Source of the DNA: CAWDPQ01 sp049642465
GTDB taxonomy: Bacteria > Acidobacteriota > Vicinamibacteria > Vicinamibacterales > 2-12-FULL-66-21
Direction of reading: 5' to 3'
NCBI GenBank assembly: GCA_049642465.1
Contig: JBAROV010000167.1
Span: 3,036-67,035 of the forward strand
DNA: 64,000 nucleotides
The position numbers were made by a program, and so were the translations under genes. The notes beneath the pieces are model-generated. The model was not told the origin of the DNA and ran no database searches. It saw only the letters and a program-made list of their open reading frames with translations. Shown in pieces: positions 25,045 through 35,001 of the stretch. The stretch's first letter is position 1. Every line of letters begins with the position of its first letter.

Positions 25045-26394
25045 AATATCCCAGATTCGCTCCTGCTGGTCGTAAAAGGTGATCAGCCCGTCCTCGCTGA
25101 CCTTCAGCACGGCACCAAAGCGTCCGGCCGCCATGGCCGCAGTCGTGCGCGCTCCCTCGACGGCCAGGCTGGAATGAGGCTCTGGCGGTTCGGAATGGAG
25201 CAGAATCGCGCCGACGGCGAGCAGTCGTCCTGACGTGTCCATCACCGTGGCGCCATCGACTTTCGCAAGACCGGCAAGGACGGCCGGATCGAGGCCGGCT
25301 GCTGTCTGACCGCGGAGTGTCTGCAGCAGCTGCGCACGCGTCGGATTCACAGGCGGGCCAGTAAGCCTATCGGCATCGAGCTGATCGGCGGGCGCCACGA
25401 GCAGCGGCAGTGATCGTTCCGGGTCGCGCAGCACGACAAAGAGCGCGCCTTCGCGCGCATCGGCCAGGTCGAGCGCGGTCTGGAACAGGCGATCGGCAAC
25501 CGCGGGATTTCCCACCGACTCTGCCCACATCCTGTATTTGGCCGCGATATCCAACAGGTGCCACCGCGCGTTCCGGAAGCTGAACACCTGCACGCCCTCC
25601 GAAAAGACCTTGATCTCGTGCGTCGGGCTCAGCACGATGCTGACGTCCCTCGTCTCTTCGGTCGCCAAGGCATGGGGACGGTACGGCGTGGGACATGGCA
25701 CATCCAGCGCACCGTCCGAAACGCGACGGGCCACTTCGATGATGTCGAGCACCACCCCGTCTCGATTCAGAAGAAACACGGTGTTCAGGCCGTCACACAG
25801 ACGATAGAAACTCTTGACCGCGGTCAGTTCCTGCGAATAACGCAACGGCCGCTCGGGCTGTGGCCGCCGTCCCCGCTGCAGATCAGCGTCGGTGTCGAGA
25901 ATCAAAACGCCGGACGAAATCGATCGGTTCTCGTAACTCGACAGTGCGGCAACGCGCAGCACTTCAATCGCGTTGGCGATAAGGTCGGCTCGTGTCTGCG
26001 TGGGATCCGCATAAGAGGTCGCGTCCAGGAACGCGCCCACGTACCGATCCTCGATGGCGCCGCGAAACAATGTTTGACGGTCGAGCATCTGCCTGGGGTC
26101 GAACAACGCCCGATACCGGATCGAGAGCACTGCCCCGATCCCGCGAGCCAGCCTCACCTCGTGTTCGGTAAATGGACGGCGAGGTGGCACGTGAAGCACG
26201 TGGCGCGTTCCGAACCACCGTACGGAGAGGACTGACGGATCGCCGGTCGGCTCGATCGATAAACGTCCATCCGAAGAAAGCGAAGGAATTGCCTCCGTCT
26301 CGAAGGTCGCGCGGCCAAAAAACTGCCGCAGCGCTCCCTGCAGGAGGTTGTCGTAGAGCGCACTGGCTGCGAAAACGGGGGGAAGCGTGGCCAT
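25042..26394 (-). CDS. DisA/DAC-like nucleotide-binding domain protein with altered RHR motif
   Basis: A 450-residue protein. The last 85 residues resemble the diadenylate cyclase (DAC) domain: LAKVDGATVMDTSGRLLAVGAIL near residue 377, then GARTTAAMAAGRFGAVLKVSEDGLITFY near 412. Active DAC domains carry DGA and GTRHRAA, the Arg-His-Arg being needed for ATP; here the second motif reads GARTTAA. The fold may be kept but cyclase activity is doubtful. The first 300 residues (GTRHVLHVPPRRPFTEHEVRLA, FFGRATFETEAIPSL) match nothing I know and could be sensory. ATG 26394 has AAAGGA 6 bases upstream, much better than the longer open frame. It diverges from the ligase/acyltransferase gene. Confidence 0.65.
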   Translation of the reverse strand: MATLPPVFAASALYDNLLQGALRQFFGRATFETEAIPSLSSDGRLSIEPTGDPSVLSVRWFGTRHVLHVPPRRPFTEHEVRLARGIGAVLSIRYRALFDPRQMLDRQTLFRGAIEDRYVGAFLDATSYADPTQTRADLIANAIEVLRVAALSSYENRSISSGVLILDTDADLQRGRRPQPERPLRYSQELTAVKSFYRLCDGLNTVFLLNRDGVVLDIIEVARRVSDGALDVPCPTPYRPHALATEETRDVSIVLSPTHEIKVFSEGVQVFSFRNARWHLLDIAAKYRMWAESVGNPAVADRLFQTALDLADAREGALFVVLRDPERSLPLLVAPADQLDADRLTGPPVNPTRAQLLQTLRGQTAAGLDPAVLAGLAKVDGATVMDTSGRLLAVGAILLHSEPPEPHSSLAVEGARTTAAMAAGRFGAVLKVSEDGLITFYDQQERIWDI

Positions 26395-26480
26395 CGGTTC
26401 CTTTGAATCATAATTCACCAAAATGCCGCGGCGGATATTGTCTGTCTTCGCAGGCGGCCAGTCGCGGCTCTGAGGCCATC

Positions 26481-29012
26481 TTGCGGCGAACACTCATTGA
26501 CTTTTTCGACGACCTCGCGAAGGCCGAGGGGAACTTCCTCACTCACGACGACGGGTATCGGACGCGCTCGTACCCCTACCGCGACGTGGCGAAGGCGGCG
26601 AACGCCCTGGCGCATCGGCTCGAACAACAAGGCATCGTCAAGGGGGACCACCTTGTCATCTGGATGGAGAACCGGCCGGAGTGGATCTGGACGTTGTGGG
26701 GCTGTTTGCTGCGCGGCGTGGTGCTCGTCCCAATCGACTATCGCGCGTCAGCCGACTTCCTGCTCCGGGTCGCCTCCATCGTCAGCGCGAAAGCAATCGT
26801 GGTTGGTGAAACCGTCGCAGAGCTCGAAACCACGATACCAATGTGGACGATCAAGGACATCGGTTTCAGAAACGGCGCGGCCAACCCACATCCAGGCGTG
26901 CCGGCATTGACGGCAGACGATGTCGCCGAAATCATCTTTACCTCTGGCGCAACGTCCGAACCCAAGGGCGTTGTTCTCACGCACCGGAACATCCTGGCCA
27001 ATATCGTGCCGATCGAGCGCGAGGTCGCGAAATACCGCCGGTACGCCCGGCCCTTCATGCCGATTCGGTTCTTGAATCTGCTGCCACTCAGCCACATGTT
27101 TGGCCAGGCGATGGCGACATTTGTGCCCCCGATGCTCTCCGGAGAGGTCGTCTTCACGCGGAGCTTCGCTCCAGCGGATATCGTTTCCCAGATTCGGTCG
27201 CGTCGGATCTCTGTCCTGGTGTGCGTGCCAAAGATTCTCGAGGTGCTTCGAGAACACATCCAACGGATCGCACCAGAAACGGCGCAGCCACCACCCGCCG
27301 GCATGCACTGGACGCGACGGTGGTGGCACTATCGCCGAGTGCATCGCCGCTTTGGTTACAAGTTCTGGGCGATGGTGGTTGGTGCCGCTCCGCTCGATCC
27401 GGATCTCGAAGCGTTCTTCGGCCGACTGGGCTTCGTCGTGGTGCAGGGCTACGGCTTAACCGAAACCGCGCCAATCGTCACACTCAATCACCCGTTTCGT
27501 GCGGCACGTGGAGCTGTCGGGAAGCCCATCGCCGGAGTGGAAGTGAAGATCGCCGAAGACGGCGAAATCCTGGTTCGGGGTGAAAACGTGACACGGGGGT
27601 ACTTCAACGCGCCAGAGGAAACCCGCGCGGCGTTCGAAGACGGCTGGTTTCACACCGGCGACATTGGAGGGTTCGACCAGGCCGGTCAGTTATTCATTCG
27701 CGGCCGCAAGAAGGAAATGATCGTCACGCCCGAAGGCCTGAACGTGTTCCCGGAAGACGTGGAACGCGTGCTCAACGACATCCGGGGCGTCCGCGACTCC
27801 GCCGTGGTGGGAGCACCAGTGCACGGATCCACCGCCGAGCGCGTCCAGGCCGTACTCGTCCTTGAACCGGGAACCAGCGCAGACGATGTGGTTCGCGAGG
27901 CAAATGCGAAGCTCCAGGATCATCAACGAATCAGGGCGGCCGCCGCCTGGCCTGACGCCGAACTGCCGCGAACGGAAGGCACGAGAAAGCTCAAACGACG
28001 AGAACTTCGCCAGTGGCTGACGGGCGCGCGAACAAAACCGGAGGCTGGAAAGGGCGCCGGCCGCGCCGACGTCGTCAGCGTGCTGGGCCGATTCGCCCCG
28101 AATCGAACTATCACGTCCGCGACGACGATTGAAGAACTCGGGCTGACCTCACTCGAGCGTGTGGAATTGATGATGGCGCTCGAGGAGGCTTTCCAGGTGA
28201 CGGTCGATGAAACGCAATTCGCCGCGGCGACCACTGTCGGTGATCTCGAGCGGCTTGGGGAAAGCCCCTTGCAAAAGGAGGGGGCTGCGGTTCGCTCGTT
28301 CGCCGCGTCACCGGCAACGGCCGAACCCATCGACTTCCCGTCGTGGAACCGAAGCTGGCCGGCGAAGACCGTCCGGCGTCTGAGTCTGCCAACATGGATC
28401 CTGCCACTCGCCCGTCCTTTTATGAGCCTCACCGTCCAAGGCCTGTCCAACCTGGACGACGTCTCAGGTCCGGTCATTTTTGCTGCAAACCATCAGAGTC
28501 ATCTCGATACGCCGGCGATCCTTCAGGCGCTGCCGCCCCGGTGGCGATATCGAGTGGCCCCGGCGATGGCCAAGGAATTCTTCACCGCGCACTTCCATCC
28601 GGAACAGTACGGCTGGAGGGCACGGCTGCCGAACAGTCTGAACTACTACCTGGCGTCGTTGTTCTTCAACGCCTTCCCACTGCCACAACGGGAAACGGGA
28701 ACGCGGCAAACGCTCCGGTATATTGGAACGCTGCTCGGTGAGGGCTTTTCCGTCCTGATTTTTCCGGAAGGCAAGCGTACCGACAGGGGGGAGATTAAGC
28801 CGTTCCAGGCGGGCGTCGCGATGATCGCTTCGAAACTTGAAGTGCCCGTCGTTCCTGTCCGCCTCGAAGGGCTCGACCGTATCCTCCACCACTCATGGAA
28901 ATTCCCGAGCCGCGGGCAGGCGCGCGTCGCGTTCGGAAAGCCTATGTCACTGACTGGCAGCGACTACGCCGCACTCGCCCGCCAACTGGAGGAAACGGTC
29001 AGGCAACTCTAA
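26481..29012 (+). CDS. Acyl-CoA/acyl-ACP synthetase - ACP - acyltransferase fusion
   Basis: An 843-residue protein with three modules. (1) AMP-binding ligase, residues 1-540: P-loop FTSGATSEPKG near 152, GYGLTETAP near 328, DGWFHTGDIGG near 390 and GRKKEMIVTPEG near 408. (2) Acyl carrier-like domain, about 540-610: LGLTSLERVELMMALEEAF, with Ser near 557 as the phosphopantetheine site. (3) PlsC-type acyltransferase, about 640-843: NHQSHLDTP near 669 and FPEGKRTDRGEIKPFQ. Such an enzyme could activate a fatty acid, load it on its own ACP and pass it to a lysophospholipid or glycerophosphate. It is related to the Aas logic with a different order and an added ACP. TTG 26481 with GAGG 6 bases upstream is the best start; the reading frame is open further 5'. 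Confidence 0.85.
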   Translation: MRRTLIDFFDDLAKAEGNFLTHDDGYRTRSYPYRDVAKAANALAHRLEQQGIVKGDHLVIWMENRPEWIWTLWGCLLRGVVLVPIDYRASADFLLRVASIVSAKAIVVGETVAELETTIPMWTIKDIGFRNGAANPHPGVPALTADDVAEIIFTSGATSEPKGVVLTHRNILANIVPIEREVAKYRRYARPFMPIRFLNLLPLSHMFGQAMATFVPPMLSGEVVFTRSFAPADIVSQIRSRRISVLVCVPKILEVLREHIQRIAPETAQPPPAGMHWTRRWWHYRRVHRRFGYKFWAMVVGAAPLDPDLEAFFGRLGFVVVQGYGLTETAPIVTLNHPFRAARGAVGKPIAGVEVKIAEDGEILVRGENVTRGYFNAPEETRAAFEDGWFHTGDIGGFDQAGQLFIRGRKKEMIVTPEGLNVFPEDVERVLNDIRGVRDSAVVGAPVHGSTAERVQAVLVLEPGTSADDVVREANAKLQDHQRIRAAAAWPDAELPRTEGTRKLKRRELRQWLTGARTKPEAGKGAGRADVVSVLGRFAPNRTITSATTIEELGLTSLERVELMMALEEAFQVTVDETQFAAATTVGDLERLGESPLQKEGAAVRSFAASPATAEPIDFPSWNRSWPAKTVRRLSLPTWILPLARPFMSLTVQGLSNLDDVSGPVIFAANHQSHLDTPAILQALPPRWRYRVAPAMAKEFFTAHFHPEQYGWRARLPNSLNYYLASLFFNAFPLPQRETGTRQTLRYIGTLLGEGFSVLIFPEGKRTDRGEIKPFQAGVAMIASKLEVPVVPVRLEGLDRILHHSWKFPSRGQARVAFGKPMSLTGSDYAALARQLEETVRQL

Positions 29013-29082
29013 ACCTGACCAACAGCTGAGTTTGCCAAGCTCTGGTTCGATGTGGCACAATCTTTGATTGAAAGGATAGCAC

Positions 29083-29301
29083 TTGAGCAAGGATGATCTG
29101 ATTGACGTGCAGGGCACCGTCGTCGCCGTGCACAGTGGCGGTCTTTACCGCGTGCAGTGTGACCAAGGGCACGAGGTGCTCGCCCAATTGAGCGGCCGGA
29201 TGCGCCGCTTCCGAATCAAGGTGGTGCCGGGAGATCGGGTGACCGTGGGTGTCTCGCCCTACGATCCGGTCCGGGGCATCATCACCTTCCGCGCTCGCTA
29301 A
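29083..29301 (+). CDS. infA: Translation initiation factor IF-1
   Basis: A 72-residue S1/OB-fold protein that binds the ribosomal A site during initiation. The family consensus is clear: DVQGTVVAV, YRVQCDQGHEVLAQLSGRMRR, PGDRVTVGVSPYDPVRG and TFRAR at the end. It starts at TTG 29083 with AAAGGA 7 bases upstream. Unlike the common arrangement, no ribosomal protein operon is adjacent; it precedes the DEAD-box helicase by 8 bases, so the two are probably cotranscribed. Acidobacterial genomes can carry an infA outside the ribosomal operon; whether this is the only copy cannot be seen here. Confidence 0.93.
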   Translation: MSKDDLIDVQGTVVAVHSGGLYRVQCDQGHEVLAQLSGRMRRFRIKVVPGDRVTVGVSPYDPVRGIITFRAR

Positions 29302-29309
29302 ATTACGAT

Positions 29310-30580
<1,271 letters not shown>

Positions 30581-30581
<1 letters not shown>

Positions 30582-30877
30582 TGGACGAAACGACGAATCA
30601 GTTCAGCCATGCCACCTCTGTGCCCGACTCGGGTAAAGAGGGGGAACCAACTCCCGCGACGCCACCCGCCGCCTCGACCGACTCGCCAGCCGTCGAGCGA
30701 TTCAAATCATGCCGATGGAGATGTGCGCCGGATGAAGGCGCCTTCTGCACGCACCGTGATGTACTGCCCTTTGCAGGCAAGGAAGGGTTTGCCGCGGATT
30801 CTTGGTGCCCTGACTGCTCGTTTTACAAGCTGCGGCGCACACCGAAGAAGCGAGAACGCCTCGACTTCACTTACTGA
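30581..30877 (+). CDS. Small Cys-rich hypothetical protein
   Basis: A 98-residue protein of unknown family. The first 40 residues are acidic, Pro/Ser/Thr-rich and probably disordered. The rest carries four cysteines: CRWRCAPDEGAFCTHRD and WCPDCSFYKLRR. The arrangement C-x3-C-x7-C and C-x2-C could hold one zinc or iron-sulfur centre. The start overlaps the helicase stop by one base (TAATG), so it is probably translated with it; an RNA-related role is only guilt by association. It ends 30 bp before the convergent MerR-TPR gene, with a hairpin between. Confidence 0.6.
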
Positions 30878-30891
30878 CGCTGACAAGGGAG

Positions 30892-30909
30892 AAGGGAAAA
30901 TGTTCCCTT
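30892..30909. terminator. Hairpin between convergent genes
   Basis: AAGGGAA (30892-30898) and TTCCCTT (30903-30909) form a perfect 7-bp stem with loop AATG. The right arm overlaps the stop codon (30908-30910) of the minus-strand MerR-TPR gene. It may act as a bidirectional terminator between this gene and the small Cys-rich gene. Confidence 0.45.
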
Positions 30910-31792
30910 ATTCAGAGAACTCCCTCGCCAACTCCACCCACTCGCCGTTTGGCGCCAGGTCTTGGTAGGTGCGCCAGTGTGGCTTCGCCTCCGGAGAGTG
31001 CCCGGTCTTCTCGAGTGTCACGGCCAGATAGAAGTGAGCGTCCGCGTAGCCCGGATTCAGCTTCACGGCACACCGATAACAAACCAGCGCATCCTCGAAG
31101 CGGCCGAGATCGTGATGAATGTTGCCGAGGTTGAAGTGTGCCTCGAAGCAGTCCGGATCGAGACCAATGGCGCGTTCGTATAAGGCCTGGGCTTCAATCA
31201 GTTCATCGCGCGCGTAGTGGATGTTGGCGAGGTTGACGATAGCCGGCACAAGGTCGGGATCGATGACGAGCGCCTTGCGGTATGCGGCTGCCGCCTCCTC
31301 CATGTTGCGTCCCTCTCCATCGTCGAGCCGCGAACCTTCGATGAAGTACTTGGCCGCAAGCGCCGCCTGCGGATCCGAGAAGGGGAAGCCGACGAGCGAC
31401 GCCTCGCGCGAGGCGGCTGCGCCGGGATGAATGGAACGTGTCGAATGCGCCGTCGTGCGGGACTTGTGACCTTCTAATGCGACGACCTTGGCACGAGGGG
31501 CGTCCGATGCGTGTCCGTGAAAATCCAGCTCCAGCTGACCCTGACGCTCTGCAAGCAGTCCTCTAAGGATCACCCGCAGTGGCATGCCTCGTTCGATTTC
31601 AGTGGCGACGTGCTTGATGGTCAGCAGATCGCCGAACGAATAAAGGCGATTGTTGGGGTCAGGGCGTGGCGCTCCGCCGCGGATCAGTCCCCACTTTTCC
31701 AGGTATCGAAGATGGTTCTCGGTAATGGACGGGTAGAGGCTGCGAACGTCCCGTGGAGTGTACGGTCCCGGCGATGACGGTAACGACGTCAT
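30908..31792 (-). CDS. MerR-type HTH regulator fused to TPR repeats
   Basis: A 294-residue protein. Residues 10-80 form a winged-helix MerR-like domain (YTPRDVRSLYPSITENHLRYLEKWGLI, then YSFGDLLTIKHVATEIERG). Residues about 140-285 contain three or more TPRs (AAYRKALVIDPDLVPAIVNLANIHY, ALYERAIGLDPDCFEAHFNLGNIH, CYRCAVKLNPGYADAHFYLA). A linker of about 50 residues joins them. This suggests a DNA-binding protein whose activity depends on protein partners; targets are unknown. ATG 31792 has no ribosome site. A TTGACT/AATCTT promoter ends about 9 bases before it, so the message may be leaderless. Confidence 0.78.
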   Translation of the reverse strand: MTSLPSSPGPYTPRDVRSLYPSITENHLRYLEKWGLIRGGAPRPDPNNRLYSFGDLLTIKHVATEIERGMPLRVILRGLLAERQGQLELDFHGHASDAPRAKVVALEGHKSRTTAHSTRSIHPGAAASREASLVGFPFSDPQAALAAKYFIEGSRLDDGEGRNMEEAAAAYRKALVIDPDLVPAIVNLANIHYARDELIEAQALYERAIGLDPDCFEAHFNLGNIHHDLGRFEDALVCYRCAVKLNPGYADAHFYLAVTLEKTGHSPEAKPHWRTYQDLAPNGEWVELAREFSE

Positions 31793-31800
31793 TCATCGCG

Positions 31801-31829
31801 AAGATTAACGACGCCGAGCATAAAGTCAA
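31801..31829 (-). promoter_or_regulatory. Predicted sigma70-type promoter of the MerR-TPR gene
   Basis: Read on the minus strand: -35 TTGACT (31829-31824), 17-base spacer, -10 AATCTT (31806-31801). Transcription would begin at about 31794, only 1-3 bases before the ATG. The gene lacks a Shine-Dalgarno sequence, in line with this. The -10 is weak. Confidence 0.35.
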
Positions 31830-31915
31830 GCGTTGATCTGACTCGCGCTCGACGCCAGTATGCCGCTCGCCGTGGCCTCGCGGACAAATCGCCCGATATG
31901 ATAGGGCATCTACCT

Positions 31916-32947
31916 ATGATCCTTGCGGGCGATGTTGGTGGAACCAAAACGCTGCTCGGCTTGTTCACGCCGGAGCCCGAACGTCCGTCACCCGTGGAAG
32001 TCGGGGAATTCGTGACGCTCGACTACGACGGCCTCGAAACCATGATCGACGAATTCCTTCGCGCGTGGAAGGTCGAGCCGCGACATCTGCATGCCGCGTC
32101 GATCGGCGTGGCTGGGGCGATCACGTCGCAGGTGGCCCGCATGACGAACGTGCCGTGGGTGGTTGACGCGGCGTCGGTGTCGGAGCGGACGGGCATTAAA
32201 CGTTCACGAATTCTCAACGATCTCGAAGCACTCGCGTATGCGGTCCCCGTGCTGCGGCCTGATGAGCTCGCCCCGCTGCAAGCAGGAGAGAAGGTTGACG
32301 ATGGCAACGCGGCGGTGATTGCCGCTGGGACCGGACTCGGCGAAGCATTCCTGCACAATATCGGCGGACAGTTCATCCCGGTGGCATCCGAAGGCGGTCA
32401 CGCCGATTTTGCGGCGCGCACCCCGCGGGAACTCGAAATGGTCGGCGCGCTCTCGCCCATTTTCGGCCGCGTCAGCGCAGAAACGATCATCTCGGGACCA
32501 GGCCTCGTCAATATCTACCAGTTCACACACGACGCGATTGGCAGCGGGCCACTCCTCACGCCCAGCAGCCTCGCTCCTGCTCGATTGTGCTCGGCAGTCG
32601 GTCACGTGGACGACCCGGTCGATCTTCCAGTGCGCATCAGCGCAGCGGCGACCGAAAGGCGCTGCGCTCAGTGCGTCGAAGCGATGGAGATGTTCGTTGC
32701 CGCATACGGCGCCGAGGCAGGAAACATCGCACTTCGTGGAACGGCAACCGCGGGTGTCTACGTCGGCGGGGGCATTGCGCCAAAAAACCTGCCAGCGCTC
32801 CGAACAGGCGCATTCATGGACGCGTTTCGCTCTAAAGAGCCGATGGCAGAGTTGGTCGTCAAGATTCCAGTTTCGGTCATCTTGAATGACGATGCGGGCC
32901 TGCTCGGCGCGGCGGTCTTCGCTCAGTTCTCCCTGTTGGACCGGTGA
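31916..32947 (+). CDS. glk: Glucokinase
   Basis: A 343-residue ROK-unrelated bacterial glucokinase (Glk, PF02685 type) that phosphorylates glucose with ATP. Key segments: LAGDVGGTKTLLGLF (phosphate loop) at the N-terminus, IGVAGAI, LNDLEALAYAVP with the catalytic Asp, AAGTGLGEAFL, SEGGHADFA, ETIISGPGLVNIYQF and the C-terminal YVGGGIAPK. All active-site regions look intact. I choose ATG 31916 (MILAGDVGG), which gives the normal N-terminus; ATG 31898 is an in-frame alternative. The stop overlaps the GTG start of the following sulfatase-fold lipoprotein gene (GTGA). Confidence 0.93.
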   Translation: MILAGDVGGTKTLLGLFTPEPERPSPVEVGEFVTLDYDGLETMIDEFLRAWKVEPRHLHAASIGVAGAITSQVARMTNVPWVVDAASVSERTGIKRSRILNDLEALAYAVPVLRPDELAPLQAGEKVDDGNAAVIAAGTGLGEAFLHNIGGQFIPVASEGGHADFAARTPRELEMVGALSPIFGRVSAETIISGPGLVNIYQFTHDAIGSGPLLTPSSLAPARLCSAVGHVDDPVDLPVRISAAATERRCAQCVEAMEMFVAAYGAEAGNIALRGTATAGVYVGGGIAPKNLPALRTGAFMDAFRSKEPMAELVVKIPVSVILNDDAGLLGAAVFAQFSLLDR

Positions 32948-35001
32948 GTGCAGGCATAGTGCAACGCGGTTGCTCGTCAGTCCTGCTGCTCGCGGCACTG
33001 CTGGCGTCTGCCTGCCGTCGGGCGCCGGCCGCCGAATCCGGCACCACTTCGCCTGGCCAACCGGTTTCCATTCTCCTCGTCACGCTCGACACCACTCGCG
33101 CGGATTCAATCGGCCCCGACGCTCAACGCGTCGACACTCCCGCATTCAACGCACTCGCGGCACGCGGTCAACGCTTTCAGCAGGCGTACGCCACCGTCCC
33201 GGAAACACTGCCCTCGCATGTTTCCATCATGACGGGACTCTATCCGGCGGGTCATGGAATCCACGAAAACGGGCGATATCTAGCGCCGAATCGTGAGGTG
33301 GTCGCAGAACGTCTGCACGATGCCGGGTATCGAACGGCGGCGTTTGTCTCGTCCTACGTGCTGTCTCGTCGTTTTGGACTTGCTCGAGGGTTTGATGTCT
33401 ACGATGACGATCTCGAGCGGGGCCGAGTCGAACGTTCGTCTCGCGACACGACCGACCGGGCGCTGGGATTCCTCGAGAAGGTCTCACCTGAACGGCTCTT
33501 TTTGTGGGTGCACTACTTCGACCCCCACGCACCGTACTCGCCTCCGGATCCGTTTCGGCGCGAGTACGCCGAGCGGCCGTACTTTGGCGAGGTCGCCGCG
33601 ATGGACCAGCAGCTCGGGCGCCTGATCCAGGCGTTCGAACAACACGTGGCGCGCAACGATGGTCGACCCGCCTTTCTCATCGTTGGCGACCATGGCGAGG
33701 GCCTGGGTGACCATGGGGAGTCGCAGCACGGGAATCTCCTGTATCAGTCCACGGTGCACGTCCCGCTGCTTGTCGCGGGGCCTGGCTTTCCGCCTGGAAG
33801 CTCTAATGACCCGGTCAGCACGCGCAGAGTTTTCCACACCATCCTCGAGTGGGCGCGACTTGGCTCCTCGAACAGCCTTCGATCCACGACGAACGAAGTG
33901 GTGGCCGGCGAAGCGATGAAGCCGTTTCTGGGATACGGGTGGCAGCCGCAAATCATGGCGATAGAGGGACGGACGAAAGCAATCTTCTCGAAGCAAACGG
34001 AGGCGTACGACCTCGTTGCCGACCCTCAGGAAACCCACGATCTCGGAAGTGGGGCGCCTCTATCGGCCGCCGTGCGAAAGGTCCTCGATGAATATCCCGT
34101 GCCCACCCCGGGGGGCGAGCGTTCCCCTGACCGCCTGAGCGACGAAGCGCGTCGAAGCCTGGCCAGCCTGGGGTACGTCAGCGCGACTGCGACACCAGTC
34201 ATCCGGAAGGATGCTCCGCGACCAGTCGACATGGTTTCTCTCTTCGATCCGCTCGAACGGGTGTCGACGCTGTTCGTGCAGGAACAGTACACCCTGGTGA
34301 TCCCCTTACTGGCCGAAGTGCTCAAGAAAGATCCGGACAACCTCGATGCGACGCTTCGGCTCGCAACCGCCTACTCATCGCTGCATCGAGAGAAAGAAGC
34401 TCTCCAGGCGTTCACAAAGGCCGCCGCGATCGCCCCCTCGTCTGCTGACGTACGTCTGTACCTGGCGCTTCACTACGCACGCGGGCGGGAGTGGCAACGC
34501 GCGGTGCCGGAGCTCGAGCGGATCGTGGCCGACACACCCGAACGACTTCCAGCGCTCGAAGCCCTCGCTGTGATTCGCGATCGGCAAAGGCGCACTGGTG
34601 ACTCCGTCGCCTTGCGTCGAAAGATTTACCGCTTACGCGAACCGACGGCTGCCGAACTGGTCCAACTGGGCCGGCAGGCCATGGACGTTCAACTGACGGA
34701 AATCGCGATTGAAGCGTTCGAGCGCGCACGCGGGCTGCAGAAACAGACCTTCACGCATGACCTCGAACTCGGTGTGCTGTATCTGGCAATGCGGAAACTC
34801 GACGACTCCAGGAACGCGCTCGATCGGGTTCCGCCGACGGACCCAGATTACCCGCTGGCGCTTTTCAAGCGCGCTCAGGTCAGCGTACTGCTGGAAGAAC
34901 CGGATGCTGCCGCGCGCATCGAGTCGGCGCGACGCCACGCCGACTCGATCACACGACCGCTCATCGCAAAGGAAAAGCTTTTTTCAGGCGTCCCACGCTA
35001 A
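32944..35001 (+). CDS. Sulfatase-fold lipoprotein with C-terminal TPR repeats
   Basis: A 685-residue predicted lipoprotein: hydrophobic leader LLLAALLASAC with lipobox Cys near 22. Residues 40-370 show the alkaline-phosphatase/sulfatase fold: VTLDTTRADSIG, DHGEGLGDHGE and HYFDPHAPYSPP. At the sulfatase signature the residue that would become formylglycine (C/S-x-P-S-R) is Thr in TLPSHVSIMTG. True sulfatase action is therefore unlikely; Thr-nucleophile phosphotransferase or phosphodiesterase chemistry is more probable. Residues about 430-650 contain TPRs (DATLRLATAYSSLHREKEALQAF). GTG 32944 overlaps the glucokinase stop. The gene ends on a CTAA shared with the convergent TonB receptor gene. 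Confidence 0.85.
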   Translation: MSAGIVQRGCSSVLLLAALLASACRRAPAAESGTTSPGQPVSILLVTLDTTRADSIGPDAQRVDTPAFNALAARGQRFQQAYATVPETLPSHVSIMTGLYPAGHGIHENGRYLAPNREVVAERLHDAGYRTAAFVSSYVLSRRFGLARGFDVYDDDLERGRVERSSRDTTDRALGFLEKVSPERLFLWVHYFDPHAPYSPPDPFRREYAERPYFGEVAAMDQQLGRLIQAFEQHVARNDGRPAFLIVGDHGEGLGDHGESQHGNLLYQSTVHVPLLVAGPGFPPGSSNDPVSTRRVFHTILEWARLGSSNSLRSTTNEVVAGEAMKPFLGYGWQPQIMAIEGRTKAIFSKQTEAYDLVADPQETHDLGSGAPLSAAVRKVLDEYPVPTPGGERSPDRLSDEARRSLASLGYVSATATPVIRKDAPRPVDMVSLFDPLERVSTLFVQEQYTLVIPLLAEVLKKDPDNLDATLRLATAYSSLHREKEALQAFTKAAAIAPSSADVRLYLALHYARGREWQRAVPELERIVADTPERLPALEALAVIRDRQRRTGDSVALRRKIYRLREPTAAELVQLGRQAMDVQLTEIAIEAFERARGLQKQTFTHDLELGVLYLAMRKLDDSRNALDRVPPTDPDYPLALFKRAQVSVLLEEPDAAARIESARRHADSITRPLIAKEKLFSGVPR

